In this document: in pieces, positions 16,481-28,129 of the stretch
Layout: every line of letters begins with the position of its first letter
Position numbering within the stretch: position 1 is the first letter of the stretch
From: Burkholderiales bacterium
GTDB lineage: Bacteria > Pseudomonadota > Gammaproteobacteria > Burkholderiales > Burkholderiaceae_C
Length of the DNA stretch: 64,000 nt
NCBI GenBank assembly: GCA_947453625.1
Contig: CANGHK010000014.1
Location: 32,874 to 96,873, forward strand
Direction of reading: 5' to 3'
Notes under the pieces: generated by a model
Databases searched by the model: none
What the model was told of the DNA's origin: nothing
What the model saw: the letters and a program-made list of their open reading frames with translations, nothing else
Position numbers and translations under genes: made by a program

Positions 16481-17932
16481 GTGTCGTCAGCCCACCCAAC
16501 CGCCACCCCAGCCGCCCCCGCCGTTGGCACCGGCCTGCTGCCCGACATCCGGCCGGCCCGCCTGCCGGACGAGCAGTACGCACAGCGTTTTGCCGACGCC
16601 GCGCCGCGCTACAGCCGCGGCCAGGCCCTGGTCGAGGCCGAACGCTGCCTCTACTGTTTCGATGCGCCCTGCACGACCGCCTGCCCGACCGGCATCGACG
16701 TGCCCAGCTTCATCCGCCGCATCGCCGACGACAACCTGCGCGGCGCGGCCCGCACCATCCTGGAGTCCAATCCGCTGGGCGGTACCTGCGCCCGGGTCTG
16801 CCCGACCGAGGAGTTGTGCGAGCAAGTCTGCGTGCGCACTGCACAGCAGGGCAAGCCGGTGGAGATAGGCCGGCTGCAGCGCTACGCGGTGGACGCGGCG
16901 ATGGACAGGCCGCTGGCGTCGCTGCTGCCCTGCGCGCCGGCCACCGGCCAGCGCGTGGCGGTGGTGGGTGCCGGCCCGGCCGGCCTGGCCTGTGCGGTGG
17001 GTCTGGCGCGGCTGGGCCACAGCGTGGTGCTGCACGACGCCCAGCCCAAGGGCGGCGGCCTGAACGAATACGGCCTGGCGGCCTACAAGGTGGCCGACGA
17101 CTTTGCCCGCCGCGAGCTGGCCTGGCTGCTGGAGATCGGCAACATCACGCTCGAGACCGGCTGGCGGCTGGAAAGCGCAGCGCAGTTGCAGGCGCTGCGC
17201 GACACCCATGCCGCCGTCTACCTGGCCGTCGGCCTGGCCACCACCCAGGGCCTGGGCCTGGCGGGCGAAACCTTGGGTGGCGTGCGCGACGCGGTGGCCT
17301 TCATCGCCGACCTGCGCCAGGCCGATGACAAGGCGCAGTTGCCGATAGGCCGCCGGGTGGTGGTGATAGGCGGCGGCATGACGGCGGTGGACGCCGCGGT
17401 GCAGAGCAAGCTGCTGGGCGCCGAGACCGTGCACATGGTCTACCGGCGCGGCCCCGCCAACATGGGGGCATCGCAAGCCGAGCAGGACTGGGCCCAGACC
17501 CATGGCATCACGATCCGCCACTGGCTGGCCCCCGAAGCGGTGCTGGGCGGGGTGGGCGAGTCCGCCGGCCAGGCGGTAGGCGTGCGCTTCGCCCGCCAGG
17601 CGCTGGTGGACGGCCACCTGCAGGCCACCGGCGAGCACGAGACGCTGGCCGCCGACATGGTGTTCAAGGCCATAGGCCAGAAGCTGGACGCCCGCTGGCT
17701 GGCAGATTGCGGGCTGGCAGATTGCGGGCTGGCAGATTGCGGGCTGCGCTTGCGGGACGGCCGCATCCTGGCCGACGACGACGGCCGCACCGGCGTGCCG
17801 GGGCTGTACGCCGGCGGCGACTGCCGCTTCGGCGGCCGCGACCTGACGGTGGAAGCGGTGCAGGACGGCAAGCGCGCCGCGCTGGCCATCCAGGCCCAGC
17901 TCGCCGCGGCGTCCATCCCACACCCTGTTTGA
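16481..17932 (+). CDS. preT: NAD-dependent dihydropyrimidine dehydrogenase, subunit PreT
   Basis: PreT passes electrons from NADH through FAD and Fe-S clusters to PreA, which reduces uracil or thymine in the first step of reductive pyrimidine breakdown. The 483-residue product has the GltD-like N-terminal cysteines (C56, C59, C64, C68 and C103, C107, C113, C117), the FAD loop GAGPAG (163-168), and the NAD loop VVIGGGMTAVDAA. The GTG at 16481 is preceded by AGGAG at 10 nt. An unusual feature is three perfect 15-bp repeats giving LADCG three times (residues 407-421), within the C-terminal FAD-binding part. preA follows after 12 nt. It is the first gene of a four-gene catabolic operon with a RutR-type operator. 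Confidence 0.93.
   Translation: MSSAHPTATPAAPAVGTGLLPDIRPARLPDEQYAQRFADAAPRYSRGQALVEAERCLYCFDAPCTTACPTGIDVPSFIRRIADDNLRGAARTILESNPLGGTCARVCPTEELCEQVCVRTAQQGKPVEIGRLQRYAVDAAMDRPLASLLPCAPATGQRVAVVGAGPAGLACAVGLARLGHSVVLHDAQPKGGGLNEYGLAAYKVADDFARRELAWLLEIGNITLETGWRLESAAQLQALRDTHAAVYLAVGLATTQGLGLAGETLGGVRDAVAFIADLRQADDKAQLPIGRRVVVIGGGMTAVDAAVQSKLLGAETVHMVYRRGPANMGASQAEQDWAQTHGITIRHWLAPEAVLGGVGESAGQAVGVRFARQALVDGHLQATGEHETLAADMVFKAIGQKLDARWLADCGLADCGLADCGLRLRDGRILADDDGRTGVPGLYAGGDCRFGGRDLTVEAVQDGKRAALAIQAQLAAASIPHPV
17699..17743 (+). repeat. Three perfect 15-bp tandem repeats inside preT
   Basis: The unit CTGGCAGATTGCGGG occurs three times without mismatch, in frame, encoding Leu-Ala-Asp-Cys-Gly repeated (residues 407-421). 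A degenerate partial unit follows. Perfect identity suggests recent expansion by slippage. Confidence 0.95.
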
Positions 17933-17944
17933 CGAGGAGCCCCC

Positions 17945-20771
<2,827 letters not shown>

Positions 20772-20799
20772 AGACATTGACATCCGCCAGGAGAACACG

Positions 20800-22089
20800 A
20801 TGGACATGACGACCCAAGCCCTGCCCGAGCAGCTGCAGAGCCTGCGCATCAACGGCCCGCGGCTGTGGGACAGCCTGATGGAACTGGCGCAGATCGGAGC
20901 CACGCCCAAGGGCGGCGTCTGCCGGCTGACGCTGACCGACCTCGACAAGCAGGGCCGCGACCTGGTGTCGCGCTGGGCCCGCGAAGCGGGCATGACGGTG
21001 ACGATAGACAAGATCGGCAACGGCTTCCTGCGCCGCCCCGGCCGCAACAACAGCCTGCCGCCGGTGATGACCGGCAGTCACATCGACACCCAGCCCACTG
21101 GCGGCAAGTTCGACGGCAACTACGGCGTGCTGGCCGGGCTGGAGGTGGTGCGCACGCTCAACGACGCCTGCATCACGACCGAGGCGCCTATCGAGGTGGC
21201 CTGGTGGACCAACGAGGAAGGCTCGCGCTTCGTGCCGGTGATGATGGGCTCGGGCGTGTTCGCCAAGGCCTTCACGCTGGAACATGCCTACGCCGCTTCT
21301 GATGCCGAAGGCAAGACGGTGCGGGGTGAACTGGAGCGCATAGGCTATATCGGAGACGAGGAGCCGGGCGACCACCCGATAGGCAGCTATTTCGAGACCC
21401 ACATCGAGCAGGGCCCGGTGCTGGAAGACCATGGCAAGACCATAGGCGTGGTGACCGGCGTGCTGGGCATACGCTGGTATGACTGCGTGGTCACCGGCAT
21501 GGAGGCCCATGCCGGCCCGACGCCGATGGCCTTGCGCCGCGATGCGCTGCAGGTGGCCGCCGTGCTGATGCAAGAGGTGGTGGCCTGCGCGCACCGCCAC
21601 CCGCCGGGTGGGAAAGGACATGGCCGCGGCACCGTGGGCATGGTCGACGTGTTTCCGAACAGCCGCAACGTGATCCCGGGCCGGGTCAAGTTCAGCATCG
21701 ACTTGCGCAACGCCAGCGACGCGCTGTGCGAGGCGATGGATGCCGACATCCGGGCGGTGGCAGCCCGGCTCAGCGCCGAGAGCGGCTTGCCTATCGAGAT
21801 CACGCAGGTCTCGGCCTACCCGGCACAAGTCTTCCACGACGACTGCATCGGCGCCGTCGCGCGCGCGGCCGAGCGGCTGGGCTACAGCAACATGCCTGCC
21901 GTCTCAGGGGCCGGACACGACGCGGTCTACATGGCGCGACTGGCGCCGGCCGGCATGATCTTCATTCCCTGCAAGGACGGCATCAGCCACAACGAGATCG
22001 AGAGCGCCGAACCCGAGCACATCAGCGCCGGCTGCAACGTGCTGCTGCACGCGATGCTGGAGCGCGCCGGCGTCGTCGCGCCGGGCTGA
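20800..22089 (+). CDS. Beta-ureidopropionase / N-carbamoyl-amino-acid hydrolase (M20 family)
   Basis: Third step of the pathway: hydrolyses N-carbamoyl-beta-alanine to beta-alanine, CO2 and ammonia. The 429-residue product is of the bacterial M20-type ureidopropionase/allantoate amidohydrolase family and not the eukaryotic nitrilase type. Metal ligands are H94 in GSHIDTQ, D105 in KFDGNYG, the pair E139-E140 in WTNEEGSRF, and a C-terminal His in GISHNE. The dimerisation-domain motif MEAHAGPTPM is also present. CAGGAG precedes the ATG at 20800. Family members also act on hydantoin-derived carbamoyl amino acids, but the preTA-dihydropyrimidinase neighbours favour the pyrimidine role. Confidence 0.93.
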   Translation: MDMTTQALPEQLQSLRINGPRLWDSLMELAQIGATPKGGVCRLTLTDLDKQGRDLVSRWAREAGMTVTIDKIGNGFLRRPGRNNSLPPVMTGSHIDTQPTGGKFDGNYGVLAGLEVVRTLNDACITTEAPIEVAWWTNEEGSRFVPVMMGSGVFAKAFTLEHAYAASDAEGKTVRGELERIGYIGDEEPGDHPIGSYFETHIEQGPVLEDHGKTIGVVTGVLGIRWYDCVVTGMEAHAGPTPMALRRDALQVAAVLMQEVVACAHRHPPGGKGHGRGTVGMVDVFPNSRNVIPGRVKFSIDLRNASDALCEAMDADIRAVAARLSAESGLPIEITQVSAYPAQVFHDDCIGAVARAAERLGYSNMPAVSGAGHDAVYMARLAPAGMIFIPCKDGISHNEIESAEPEHISAGCNVLLHAMLERAGVVAPG

Positions 22090-22123
22090 ACCGCGGGCGC
22101 GCTGCCAGGTTCGGGCAGCGCTT

Positions 22124-22432
22124 TCAGCGCCAGGTGGATGCCTGGCCCGCCGGCAGCATCAGCACCGGCATCGTGCTGCCCGGGCAACCCGCCGCCACCG
22201 TGGCGGCGCCCGGCGGGCAGGCGATGCGCGCGGCCGCGTCGGCGCGTGCCGCCTTGGCGTTCATCAGTTGCATGTGCGGCTTGAGCATCTCGACCGCAAG
22301 CACCCCCACCGTGGTCAGCGTCAACAACACGATCAGCGCCTTGCGGCGGCGGGTGATGGGGCGGTAGGGCGCAAGCAGCGGTTCGGGCGGGACGGCGGCA
22401 GCGGCGGTGGGGAGCGGGCGGGGTTCGGGCAT
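22124..22432 (-). CDS. Small single-pass membrane protein, unknown
   Basis: A 102-residue product with a Pro/Ala-rich N-terminus, a basic RRRK anchor, one transmembrane segment near residues 32-48 (ALIVLLTLTTVGVLAVE), and a C-terminal part with two cysteines in a CPPGAATVAAGCPG pattern. This suggests a periplasmic tail with a possible disulfide. I recognise no family. It lies 61 nt after the SDR gene on the same strand and converges with the pyrimidine operon. Confidence 0.6.
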   Translation of the reverse strand: MPEPRPLPTAAAAVPPEPLLAPYRPITRRRKALIVLLTLTTVGVLAVEMLKPHMQLMNAKAARADAAARIACPPGAATVAAGCPGSTMPVLMLPAGQASTWR

Positions 22433-22493
22433 GGCCCCGCGACTATCCCATGTCCGGCCGCCGCCCGCATCCGCTGCCCGCCTCAGCCAGGCG

Positions 22494-23258
22494 TCACATC
22501 GGCATCAGCTTGGCGCCCGCGTCCACCGCCAGCACCTCGCCGGTGGTCTTGACCGCGTCCACGCCCAGGTACCAGGCGGCACGCGCCACGTCCTCGGGCT
22601 GGATGATCTCGGCCAGCGCCGCCCGGGCCTTGTAGCCCTGCACGCTGGCGGCGTAGCGCTCGGCGCCCATGCCGTTCTGCAGCCAGGGGGTTTCGACCAG
22701 GCCGGGGGCGATCGCGTTGACACGGATCGCCGGGCCGAGGGCCCGCGCCAGCGACATCGTCATCGTGTTGAGCGCGCCCTTGGACGCGGCATAGGCCAGC
22801 GACGATCCCAGGCCGGTGGACGCGGCGATCGACGACATGTTGACCACGGCGCCCGGCGGGTTGCGCTTGAGCAGCGGCTCCAGCGCCCGCGCCATCTGGA
22901 AGGCGCCGACCACGTTGACGGCGTAGATGCGCTGGAAGTCTTCGGCGTCCAGCCCATCGAGGTTGCGCAGACCGACGAACTTGGTGGTGCCGGCGTTGTT
23001 GACCAGCACGTCGCAGCGGCCCCAGCGGGCCTCCACCGCGGCGGCCAGCGCGCGGCAGTCGGCGTCCTCGGCGACGTTGGCCTGCACCACCAGCACCTCG
23101 GCGCCGAACGTGCGGCACGCGGCGGCCACGGCCTCGGCCGGCGCGGACTCGCGCGAGTAGTTGACCACCAGGTTCCAGCCGCGCTCGGCATACAGCCTGG
23201 CGGTGGCCGCCCCGATACCCGACGACGATCCCGTCACCACACACACTTTGCGTCCCAT
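22494..23258 (-). CDS. Short-chain dehydrogenase/reductase
   Basis: A classical SDR of 254 residues with the NAD(P)-binding TGSSSGIG (residues 9-16), NNAG (87-90), catalytic Ser143, and YxxxK with Y156 and K160. The sequence resembles 3-oxoacyl-ACP reductase/glucose-1-dehydrogenase-like SDRs, and substrate cannot be assigned. The start MGRKVCVVTG at 23258 follows an AGGAGACAG ribosome-binding sequence; the upstream in-frame extension lacks similarity. The crotonase gene ends 41 nt upstream on the same strand, so a joint role in acyl-CoA or acid catabolism is possible. Confidence 0.9.
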   Translation of the reverse strand: MGRKVCVVTGSSSGIGAATARLYAERGWNLVVNYSRESAPAEAVAAACRTFGAEVLVVQANVAEDADCRALAAAVEARWGRCDVLVNNAGTTKFVGLRNLDGLDAEDFQRIYAVNVVGAFQMARALEPLLKRNPPGAVVNMSSIAASTGLGSSLAYAASKGALNTMTMSLARALGPAIRVNAIAPGLVETPWLQNGMGAERYAASVQGYKARAALAEIIQPEDVARAAWYLGVDAVKTTGEVLAVDAGAKLMPM

Positions 23259-23299
23259 GCCTGTCTCCTCGTTGTTGATGATGATGTCTGCGGCCAGTC

Positions 23300-24175
23300 T
23301 CACCACCAGGGGTAGAAATCGGGCAGACCGTCCGACGCCCGCCCGGTGTAGACCGGCGCCCGCTTCTGGTTGAACGAGGCCACGCCCTCTTTGCCGTCCT
23401 GCCGGCTGGTGTGCAGCATCGCCAGCGATTCGATCGCATGGGCGTCGCGCGGGTGCGGCAGCGACGGGTTGCGCAACAGCATCTGGCGCATCAGCGCGAT
23501 GGACACCGGGCTGCGCTGATCCATGTACTTGTGCGCCAGCTTGTGCGCCTCGGCGAGCAACTGCTCGGCCGGCACCACCGCCTTCAGCAACCGGCCCTGC
23601 AGCGCTTCGTCGGCGCTCAGGATGTCGCCCGAATAAATCCAGTCGAAAGCCTGCTGCGGGCCGACGATGCGCGGCAGGAACCAGGTCGAGCAGGCCTCGG
23701 GCACGATGCCGATGCGGCCGAAGACAAAGCCGATGCGGGCTTTTTCACTGGCCAGCCGAACGTCCATCGCCAGCGTCATGGTCGCGCCTATGCCGACGGC
23801 CGCGCCGTTGATCGCCGCGATCACCGGCTTCTTGCAGTCGTAGACCGCCAGCGCGACGCGGCCGCCGGTGTCGCGCACGCCGCCCACCATGTCGGGCTCG
23901 TCCCAGCGCGCTTTCAGCTCGTCCACGCTGGGCGACAGCGACTCGTCGAGGCCGAACACATTGCCCTCCACCGACAAGTCCATGCCGGCGCAGAAAGCCC
24001 GGCCGGCGCCGGTGACCACCACCGCACCGACCGCGTCGTCCTCGCTAGCGCGCTGGTAGGCGGCTATCAGTTCATTGGCCATCGTCACGGTGAAGGCGTT
24101 GAGCTGGGCCGGGCGATTCAGCGTGAGCGTCAACACGCGGTCGTCGATCTGCCAATCCAGGGTGGTGTAAGTCAT
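23300..24175 (-). CDS. Enoyl-CoA hydratase/isomerase family protein (crotonase)
   Basis: A 291-residue crotonase-fold enzyme that probably acts on an enoyl-CoA in fatty-acid or aromatic-acid breakdown. The two oxyanion-hole segments are present: FCAGMDL (61-67) and INGAAVGIGATM. FGRIGIVPEACSTW carries the region where catalytic Glu residues occur, with Glu in the VPEA position. It is slightly longer than the usual 260 residues because of an insert after residue 68 (VEGNVFGLDES). The ATG at 24175 (MTYTTLDWQI) is the family start; an upstream in-frame extension is ignored. Confidence 0.9.
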   Translation of the reverse strand: MTYTTLDWQIDDRVLTLTLNRPAQLNAFTVTMANELIAAYQRASEDDAVGAVVVTGAGRAFCAGMDLSVEGNVFGLDESLSPSVDELKARWDEPDMVGGVRDTGGRVALAVYDCKKPVIAAINGAAVGIGATMTLAMDVRLASEKARIGFVFGRIGIVPEACSTWFLPRIVGPQQAFDWIYSGDILSADEALQGRLLKAVVPAEQLLAEAHKLAHKYMDQRSPVSIALMRQMLLRNPSLPHPRDAHAIESLAMLHTSRQDGKEGVASFNQKRAPVYTGRASDGLPDFYPWW

Positions 24176-24406
24176 GCGCGGTCTCGGTGCGGGAGAGGCC
24201 GCCAGCATAGGTCCCGCGCGCCCCAGGCGGCCGTCACCTCAGTGACCGGCGAGCGGCCGCGCGGCCTGCGGGCGCGGCGATACTCCGGGGGCGGTGATCG
24301 ACACACGCAGCCCATGCCCATGGCGCCGGACTGCCGCTACCCGCTCGCCCCCAACGTGCCCTGCCCCCCGGCATGGCCTTGTCTGTTCGAACCCACCGGC
24401 CCTCCC

Positions 24407-25306
24407 ATGACCCCATCCGCCCCCGTCCGCATCCGACGCCTGCCCCTGGGCGCCCTTGCCCTGGCCACCTGCGCCCTGCTGCTGCAAGCTTGCGGCGGAG
24501 GCGGCTCGAGCAGCACGCCCGACCCGGTCAGCACCCTACCCAGCGTCAGCGCCGCCACCGCCGACCGGCTGAGCTACGGCCGCCCGAGCACCTTCACCGT
24601 CACCGGCACCAACCTGAGCACCGCCGTCAGCTATGCGGCCACGGGTTGCGATGGGCTGACACTGCTGGCTGGCGGCAGCGCCACCCAGCAGCAGTTCACG
24701 TGCACGCCCAATCAGGCACTGAGCGTGGGCGTGGCAGCCAGCACAGCGTCTGGCGAGATCTATCGCAACACAGCCCAAGCGGTGCCCAAGCCGCAGGTGA
24801 CGCTGACCACCTCGCTGGGCAACGTCGTCATCGAACTGGAACCCGCGGTGGTGAAGGTCACGGTGGACAACTTCCTGAGCTATGTGAAGGCGGGCTTCTA
24901 CAACGGCACGATCTTCCACCGGGTGATCCGGGACTTCATGGTGCAGGGTGGCGGCTTCACCGGCCAGACTGCCACGACGCTTACCGCGCAGACAGGTATC
25001 GGCGCAACTATTCCGTTGGAAATCGGCAGAGGGCTGAGCAACCTGCGAGGCACCATTGCTATGGCCAGCACATCAAGCCCAAACTCAGCTGCCTCAGAAT
25101 TCTTCGTCAATGTCGTCGACAACACCTTCCTTGACGCACCGATATCTAGCCCCCCTTCGCCGGGATACGCCGTCTTCGGCCACGTCACCAGCAGCAATCT
25201 GGCCGTGATCGACGTGATGAAGGCCGTCACCACCCACACGGTGGGCGGGTACAGCAACGTGCCCGTGACCAACATCGTGCTGCAAACCGCCGCGCAAACC
25301 CAGTAA
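24407..25306 (+). CDS. Cyclophilin-type peptidyl-prolyl isomerase, lipoprotein
   Basis: Catalyses cis-trans isomerisation of peptidyl-proline bonds, here on an envelope-anchored protein. The 299-residue product has a lipoprotein signal ending LLLQAC (lipidated C29), a low-complexity GGGGSSS linker, an Ig/IPT-like beta domain (about 40-125), and a C-terminal cyclophilin domain (about 130-295). The domain contains FYNGTIFHRVIRDFMVQGGGF with the catalytic Arg in FHRVI, and FFVNVVDN. The ATG at 24407 is chosen because the signal peptide begins there. The linker and the Ser/Thr-rich loops suggest a surface-exposed or periplasmic chaperone. Confidence 0.88.
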   Translation: MTPSAPVRIRRLPLGALALATCALLLQACGGGGSSSTPDPVSTLPSVSAATADRLSYGRPSTFTVTGTNLSTAVSYAATGCDGLTLLAGGSATQQQFTCTPNQALSVGVAASTASGEIYRNTAQAVPKPQVTLTTSLGNVVIELEPAVVKVTVDNFLSYVKAGFYNGTIFHRVIRDFMVQGGGFTGQTATTLTAQTGIGATIPLEIGRGLSNLRGTIAMASTSSPNSAASEFFVNVVDNTFLDAPISSPPSPGYAVFGHVTSSNLAVIDVMKAVTTHTVGGYSNVPVTNIVLQTAAQTQ

Positions 25307-25329
25307 GCAAGCAGCGGGCAGCCCGACCG

Positions 25330-25995
25330 TCAACGCCGGCCTGGCGGCGCGGGCAACAGCCCGCAGCCACGCAGGATCAGCGACACCACATGCTCGGTGG
25401 CGCGCGCATGGTCGGCGGGGCTGAGTTCGTCGCGGCCCAGCACCGCGCGCACCTGCACGTCGAAATCGGCATAGGTCTGGGTCGCGGCCCAGAGGGTGAA
25501 GAACAGGTGGGTGGCGTCGACCGGCGCCATCCGGCCGGCGGCAATCCAGCCGTCTATCACCGCCGCCTTCTGCCTCACCTTGGCGCGCAATTCGCTGCGC
25601 ATCAGGTCGCCCACCACCGCCGCGCCGTGCAGCAACTCGTTGGCGAACACGCGTGAGGCGTCGGGCCGCGCCGCGCTCATCGCCATCTTGGCGCGGATAT
25701 AGCCCGCCAGCGCCTCGGCAGGGTCGGCGTCGGCGGTCAGGCCGTCCAGCGGCAGCAGCCAGTCATGCAGCGTGCGCGCCAGCACCGCCCGGTACAGATC
25801 GAGCTTGCTGCCGAAGTAGTAGTGCAGGTTGGCCTTGGGCAGGCCAGCCTCGTCGGCGATCGCCGCCATCGTCGCGCCGTTGAAACCGGCGCGGGCGAAG
25901 ACACGCTCGCCCGCGCCTAGGATCAGCGACTCGTTGGCTTGGCGGATCAAGCCTTTGTTGTGGTCCACATCGGTGTGTCCAGACGTCTTTTGCAC
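25330..25995 (-). CDS. TetR-family regulator, RutR-like
   Basis: A 221-residue repressor with an N-terminal TetR helix-turn-helix (about residues 22-70: ILGAGERVFARAGFNGATMA, then IADEAGLPKANLHYYFGSK) and a helical ligand domain with FANELLHGAA and LFFTLWAATQTYADF. This C-terminal pattern is shared with RutR, the uracil/thymine-sensing regulator of pyrimidine use. The start is a GTG at 25995 or an internal GTG at 25968. It is the last gene after the ABC importer on the same strand (72 nt gap). RutR-type operators lie before preT and before the importer, so I infer it controls both. It shows no such site of its own. Confidence 0.85.
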   Translation of the reverse strand: MQKTSGHTDVDHNKGLIRQANESLILGAGERVFARAGFNGATMAAIADEAGLPKANLHYYFGSKLDLYRAVLARTLHDWLLPLDGLTADADPAEALAGYIRAKMAMSAARPDASRVFANELLHGAAVVGDLMRSELRAKVRQKAAVIDGWIAAGRMAPVDATHLFFTLWAATQTYADFDVQVRAVLGRDELSPADHARATEHVVSLILRGCGLLPAPPGRR

Positions 25996-26007
25996 TCACG
26001 GGCCAGC

Positions 26008-26044
26008 GGCCGCCGCGGAGCCGGCTTTGCCGGGCCGCTGGCGG
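26008..26044 (-). repeat. Copy A of a 37-bp dispersed GC-rich repeat
   Basis: Read on the minus strand, this 37-bp stretch differs from 35201-35237 (plus) at two positions. It lies in the gap between the solute-binding protein gene and the TetR gene. It contains the core CCGCCAGCGGCCCGGC and GGCTCCGCGGCGGCC. Confidence 0.75.
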
Positions 26045-26067
26045 CGCCCCGCAGGCGCTTCGGGGGA

Positions 26068-27081
26068 CTATTTGCTCGCCGCGTCAAACACGGCGTGGGT
26101 ATAGGCCGCCTTGCCCGGGTCCTTCTTGATCACCGGCGCGCTGCCGGCGGTCAGCAGCACCTTGACCGTGCGCTCGTAGGCGGCCGGGTCGAGGTAGCCG
26201 ATCTTGGCGGTGCCGGCATTGCTGATCAGCGTAGCGACGTTCTCCATCTGGCGCTTCTGCACCGCCAGCGTGGCGCTGCCCGACGGGTCGGCCGCGACGA
26301 CGATCTTGGCGGCTTCCTCGGGGTTCTTGACGGCGTCGTTCCAGCCCTTGAAGCTGGCCTTCAGGAACTTGGCCATCTTGGCGGTGAAGGCCGGGTCCTT
26401 CAGCTTGCCTTCCAGCACATACAGGCCATCTTCCAGCGAGGCCGCGCCTTCCTTCTCGTAGAAGAAGGTCACCAAGTCGGCCGGCTTGACGCCCGCATCG
26501 ATCACCTGCCAGTACTCGTTGTAGATCATCGTCGAGATGCAGGCGGCCTGGTTCTGTAGCAGCGGGTCGACGTTGAAGCCCTGCTTGAGCACCTTGACGT
26601 CGACGTCGGGCTTCAGGCCCAGCTTGGCCATCCAGTTCAGGAAGGGGTACTCGTTGCCGCCGAACCAGACGCCCAGGGTCTTGCCCTTGAAGTCCTTGGG
26701 CGTGGCCACGCCGCTGGACTTCTTGCAGGTCAGCATCAGGCCCGACTTGTCGAAGATCTGCGCGATGTTGACCAGCGGCACACCGGCTTCACGCGCGGCC
26801 AGCGCATCGGGCATCCAGTTGACGATGGCGTCGGCCTGGTTGCCGGCCAGCACCTGCACTGGCGAGACATCGGGGCCGCCCGGCTTGATCACCACGTCCA
26901 GGCCCTCGGCCTTGTAATAGCCCTTGGCGGCAGCGACGTAATAGCCGGCGAACTGGGCCTGCGGCACCCATTTCATCTGCACCACCACCTTGTCGGCGGC
27001 GTTGGCGACGCCACTGGCGGCCAGGCTGCCCAGCGCCACCACGGCGGCAAAGGCCAAACGCTTGATCGTGAAACCGGTCAT
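26068..27081 (-). CDS. ABC transporter substrate-binding protein, NMT1/THI5-like
   Basis: A periplasmic solute-binding protein of 337 residues with a signal peptide ending ANA (about residue 28). The mature part begins with the NMT1-type pattern MKWVPQAQFAGYYVAAAKGY, then GGPDVSPVQVLAGNQADA and a GVWFGGNEYPF segment. Relatives bind thiamine-pyrimidine precursors, riboflavin, or nucleobase-like ligands. The gene ends a permease-ATPase operon whose upstream region has a RutR-type operator, so uracil/thymine or a related pyrimidine is my inferred ligand. An AGGAGT ribosome-binding sequence precedes the ATG. Confidence 0.9.
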   Translation of the reverse strand: MTGFTIKRLAFAAVVALGSLAASGVANAADKVVVQMKWVPQAQFAGYYVAAAKGYYKAEGLDVVIKPGGPDVSPVQVLAGNQADAIVNWMPDALAAREAGVPLVNIAQIFDKSGLMLTCKKSSGVATPKDFKGKTLGVWFGGNEYPFLNWMAKLGLKPDVDVKVLKQGFNVDPLLQNQAACISTMIYNEYWQVIDAGVKPADLVTFFYEKEGAASLEDGLYVLEGKLKDPAFTAKMAKFLKASFKGWNDAVKNPEEAAKIVVAADPSGSATLAVQKRQMENVATLISNAGTAKIGYLDPAAYERTVKVLLTAGSAPVIKKDPGKAAYTHAVFDAASK

Positions 27082-27160
27082 GACTCACTCCTGTCGTTGG
27101 TTGTGAAACGGAACCAGGCCCGGCACCTGCCGGGTCCCCCAAGAAACTCGCCCGCGGCCG

Positions 27161-28129
27161 TCACCGCGAGCGGATCGACGGGTGCCAGAAGGCGACCCGA
27201 CGCTCCAGTTGCACCAGCAAAGCATAGGCCACCGACCCGGTGACCGCCGCCACCACGATCGCGCCCCAGACCAGCGCCATGTTCATGCGCGACGCCTCGG
27301 TGCTGATGCGAAACCCCAGCCCCACCGTCGGCGAGCCGAAGAACTCGGCGACGATCGCGCCGATCAGCGCCAGCGTGGCGTTGATCTTGATCGCGTTGAA
27401 GAGAAAGGGCATGGCCGCCGGCAGCCGCAGGTCGACCAGCGTGCGGGCGTAACTGGCGGCGTAGCTGTGCATCAGCTCACGCTCCAGCTTGCCTGCCGCC
27501 TGCAGCCCGGCCAGCGTGGACACCAGCATCGGGAAGAAGGTCATCAGCACCACCACCGCGGCCTTGCTCTGCCAGTCGAAGCCGAACCACATCACCGCGA
27601 TAGGCGCCACCGCCACCAGCGGCACGGTGCTGGTCAAGGACGCCAGCGGCAGCAGGCCGCGCTGCAGAAAAGGCGCGCGGTCTATCGCCACGCCGACCGC
27701 AAAGCCCAGGCCAGAGCCCAGCGCCCAACCGATCAGCACGGCCTTCAACACCGTCTGGACGAAGTCGCCGGCCAATGTGTCGCGGCGGTCGACCAAGGCC
27801 TGCAGGATGGCCGACGGTGCGGGCAGCAGCACGCGCGGCACGTCGAACAGCGTGACGCCAACCTGCCAGAAGTACAGCACCCACAGCCCGAACAGCGCCG
27901 CCGCCGCGCTGCCGTAAGCCGGATGGCCGTCCAGCGCGGCCACCCGCTGCACGCTCAAGCCCGCCAAGCCCAGCACCGCCACCAGGCCCAGCGCGCGGGC
28001 CAGCGACACACCCTGGCCGGCGCCCTGCGCCGGCAGGGTTTGCCAGAGCCCTGCCGCCAGCAGCAGCGCCGCGGCCAGCAAGGCCCACAGCCTGGCGGTC
28101 GGGTGCGGTGCTGCGCCAGCGCGGTTCAC
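27161..28129 (-). CDS. ABC transporter permease (second)
   Basis: Inner-membrane permease of the BinP-dependent type-I importer class. The GTG at 28129 overlaps the first permease stop (GTGA), giving 322 residues. It has an N-terminal pair of extra hydrophobic segments (about 10-60), then a core with the EAA-type loop (AASYARTLVDLRLPAAMPFLFNAIKI, quoted in part: LRLPAAMPFLFNAIKI) that contacts the ATPase. An upstream open frame inside the first permease gene is out of frame with it and is not counted. The two different permeases imply a heterodimeric channel. Confidence 0.9.
   Translation of the reverse strand: MNRAGAAPHPTARLWALLAAALLLAAGLWQTLPAQGAGQGVSLARALGLVAVLGLAGLSVQRVAALDGHPAYGSAAAALFGLWVLYFWQVGVTLFDVPRVLLPAPSAILQALVDRRDTLAGDFVQTVLKAVLIGWALGSGLGFAVGVAIDRAPFLQRGLLPLASLTSTVPLVAVAPIAVMWFGFDWQSKAAVVVLMTFFPMLVSTLAGLQAAGKLERELMHSYAASYARTLVDLRLPAAMPFLFNAIKINATLALIGAIVAEFFGSPTVGLGFRISTEASRMNMALVWGAIVVAAVTGSVAYALLVQLERRVAFWHPSIRSR

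Noticed and set aside
17699..17743. Tandem 15-bp repeats considered as a mini CRISPR array
   Set aside because: Units are directly adjacent with no spacers, lie inside a coding gene and keep its frame; no cas genes are present.
16481..17932. PreT considered as a second glutamate-synthase small subunit
   Set aside because: The fold is shared with GltD, but the adjacent preA, dihydropyrimidinase and ureidopropionase genes and the operator make PreT the better call.
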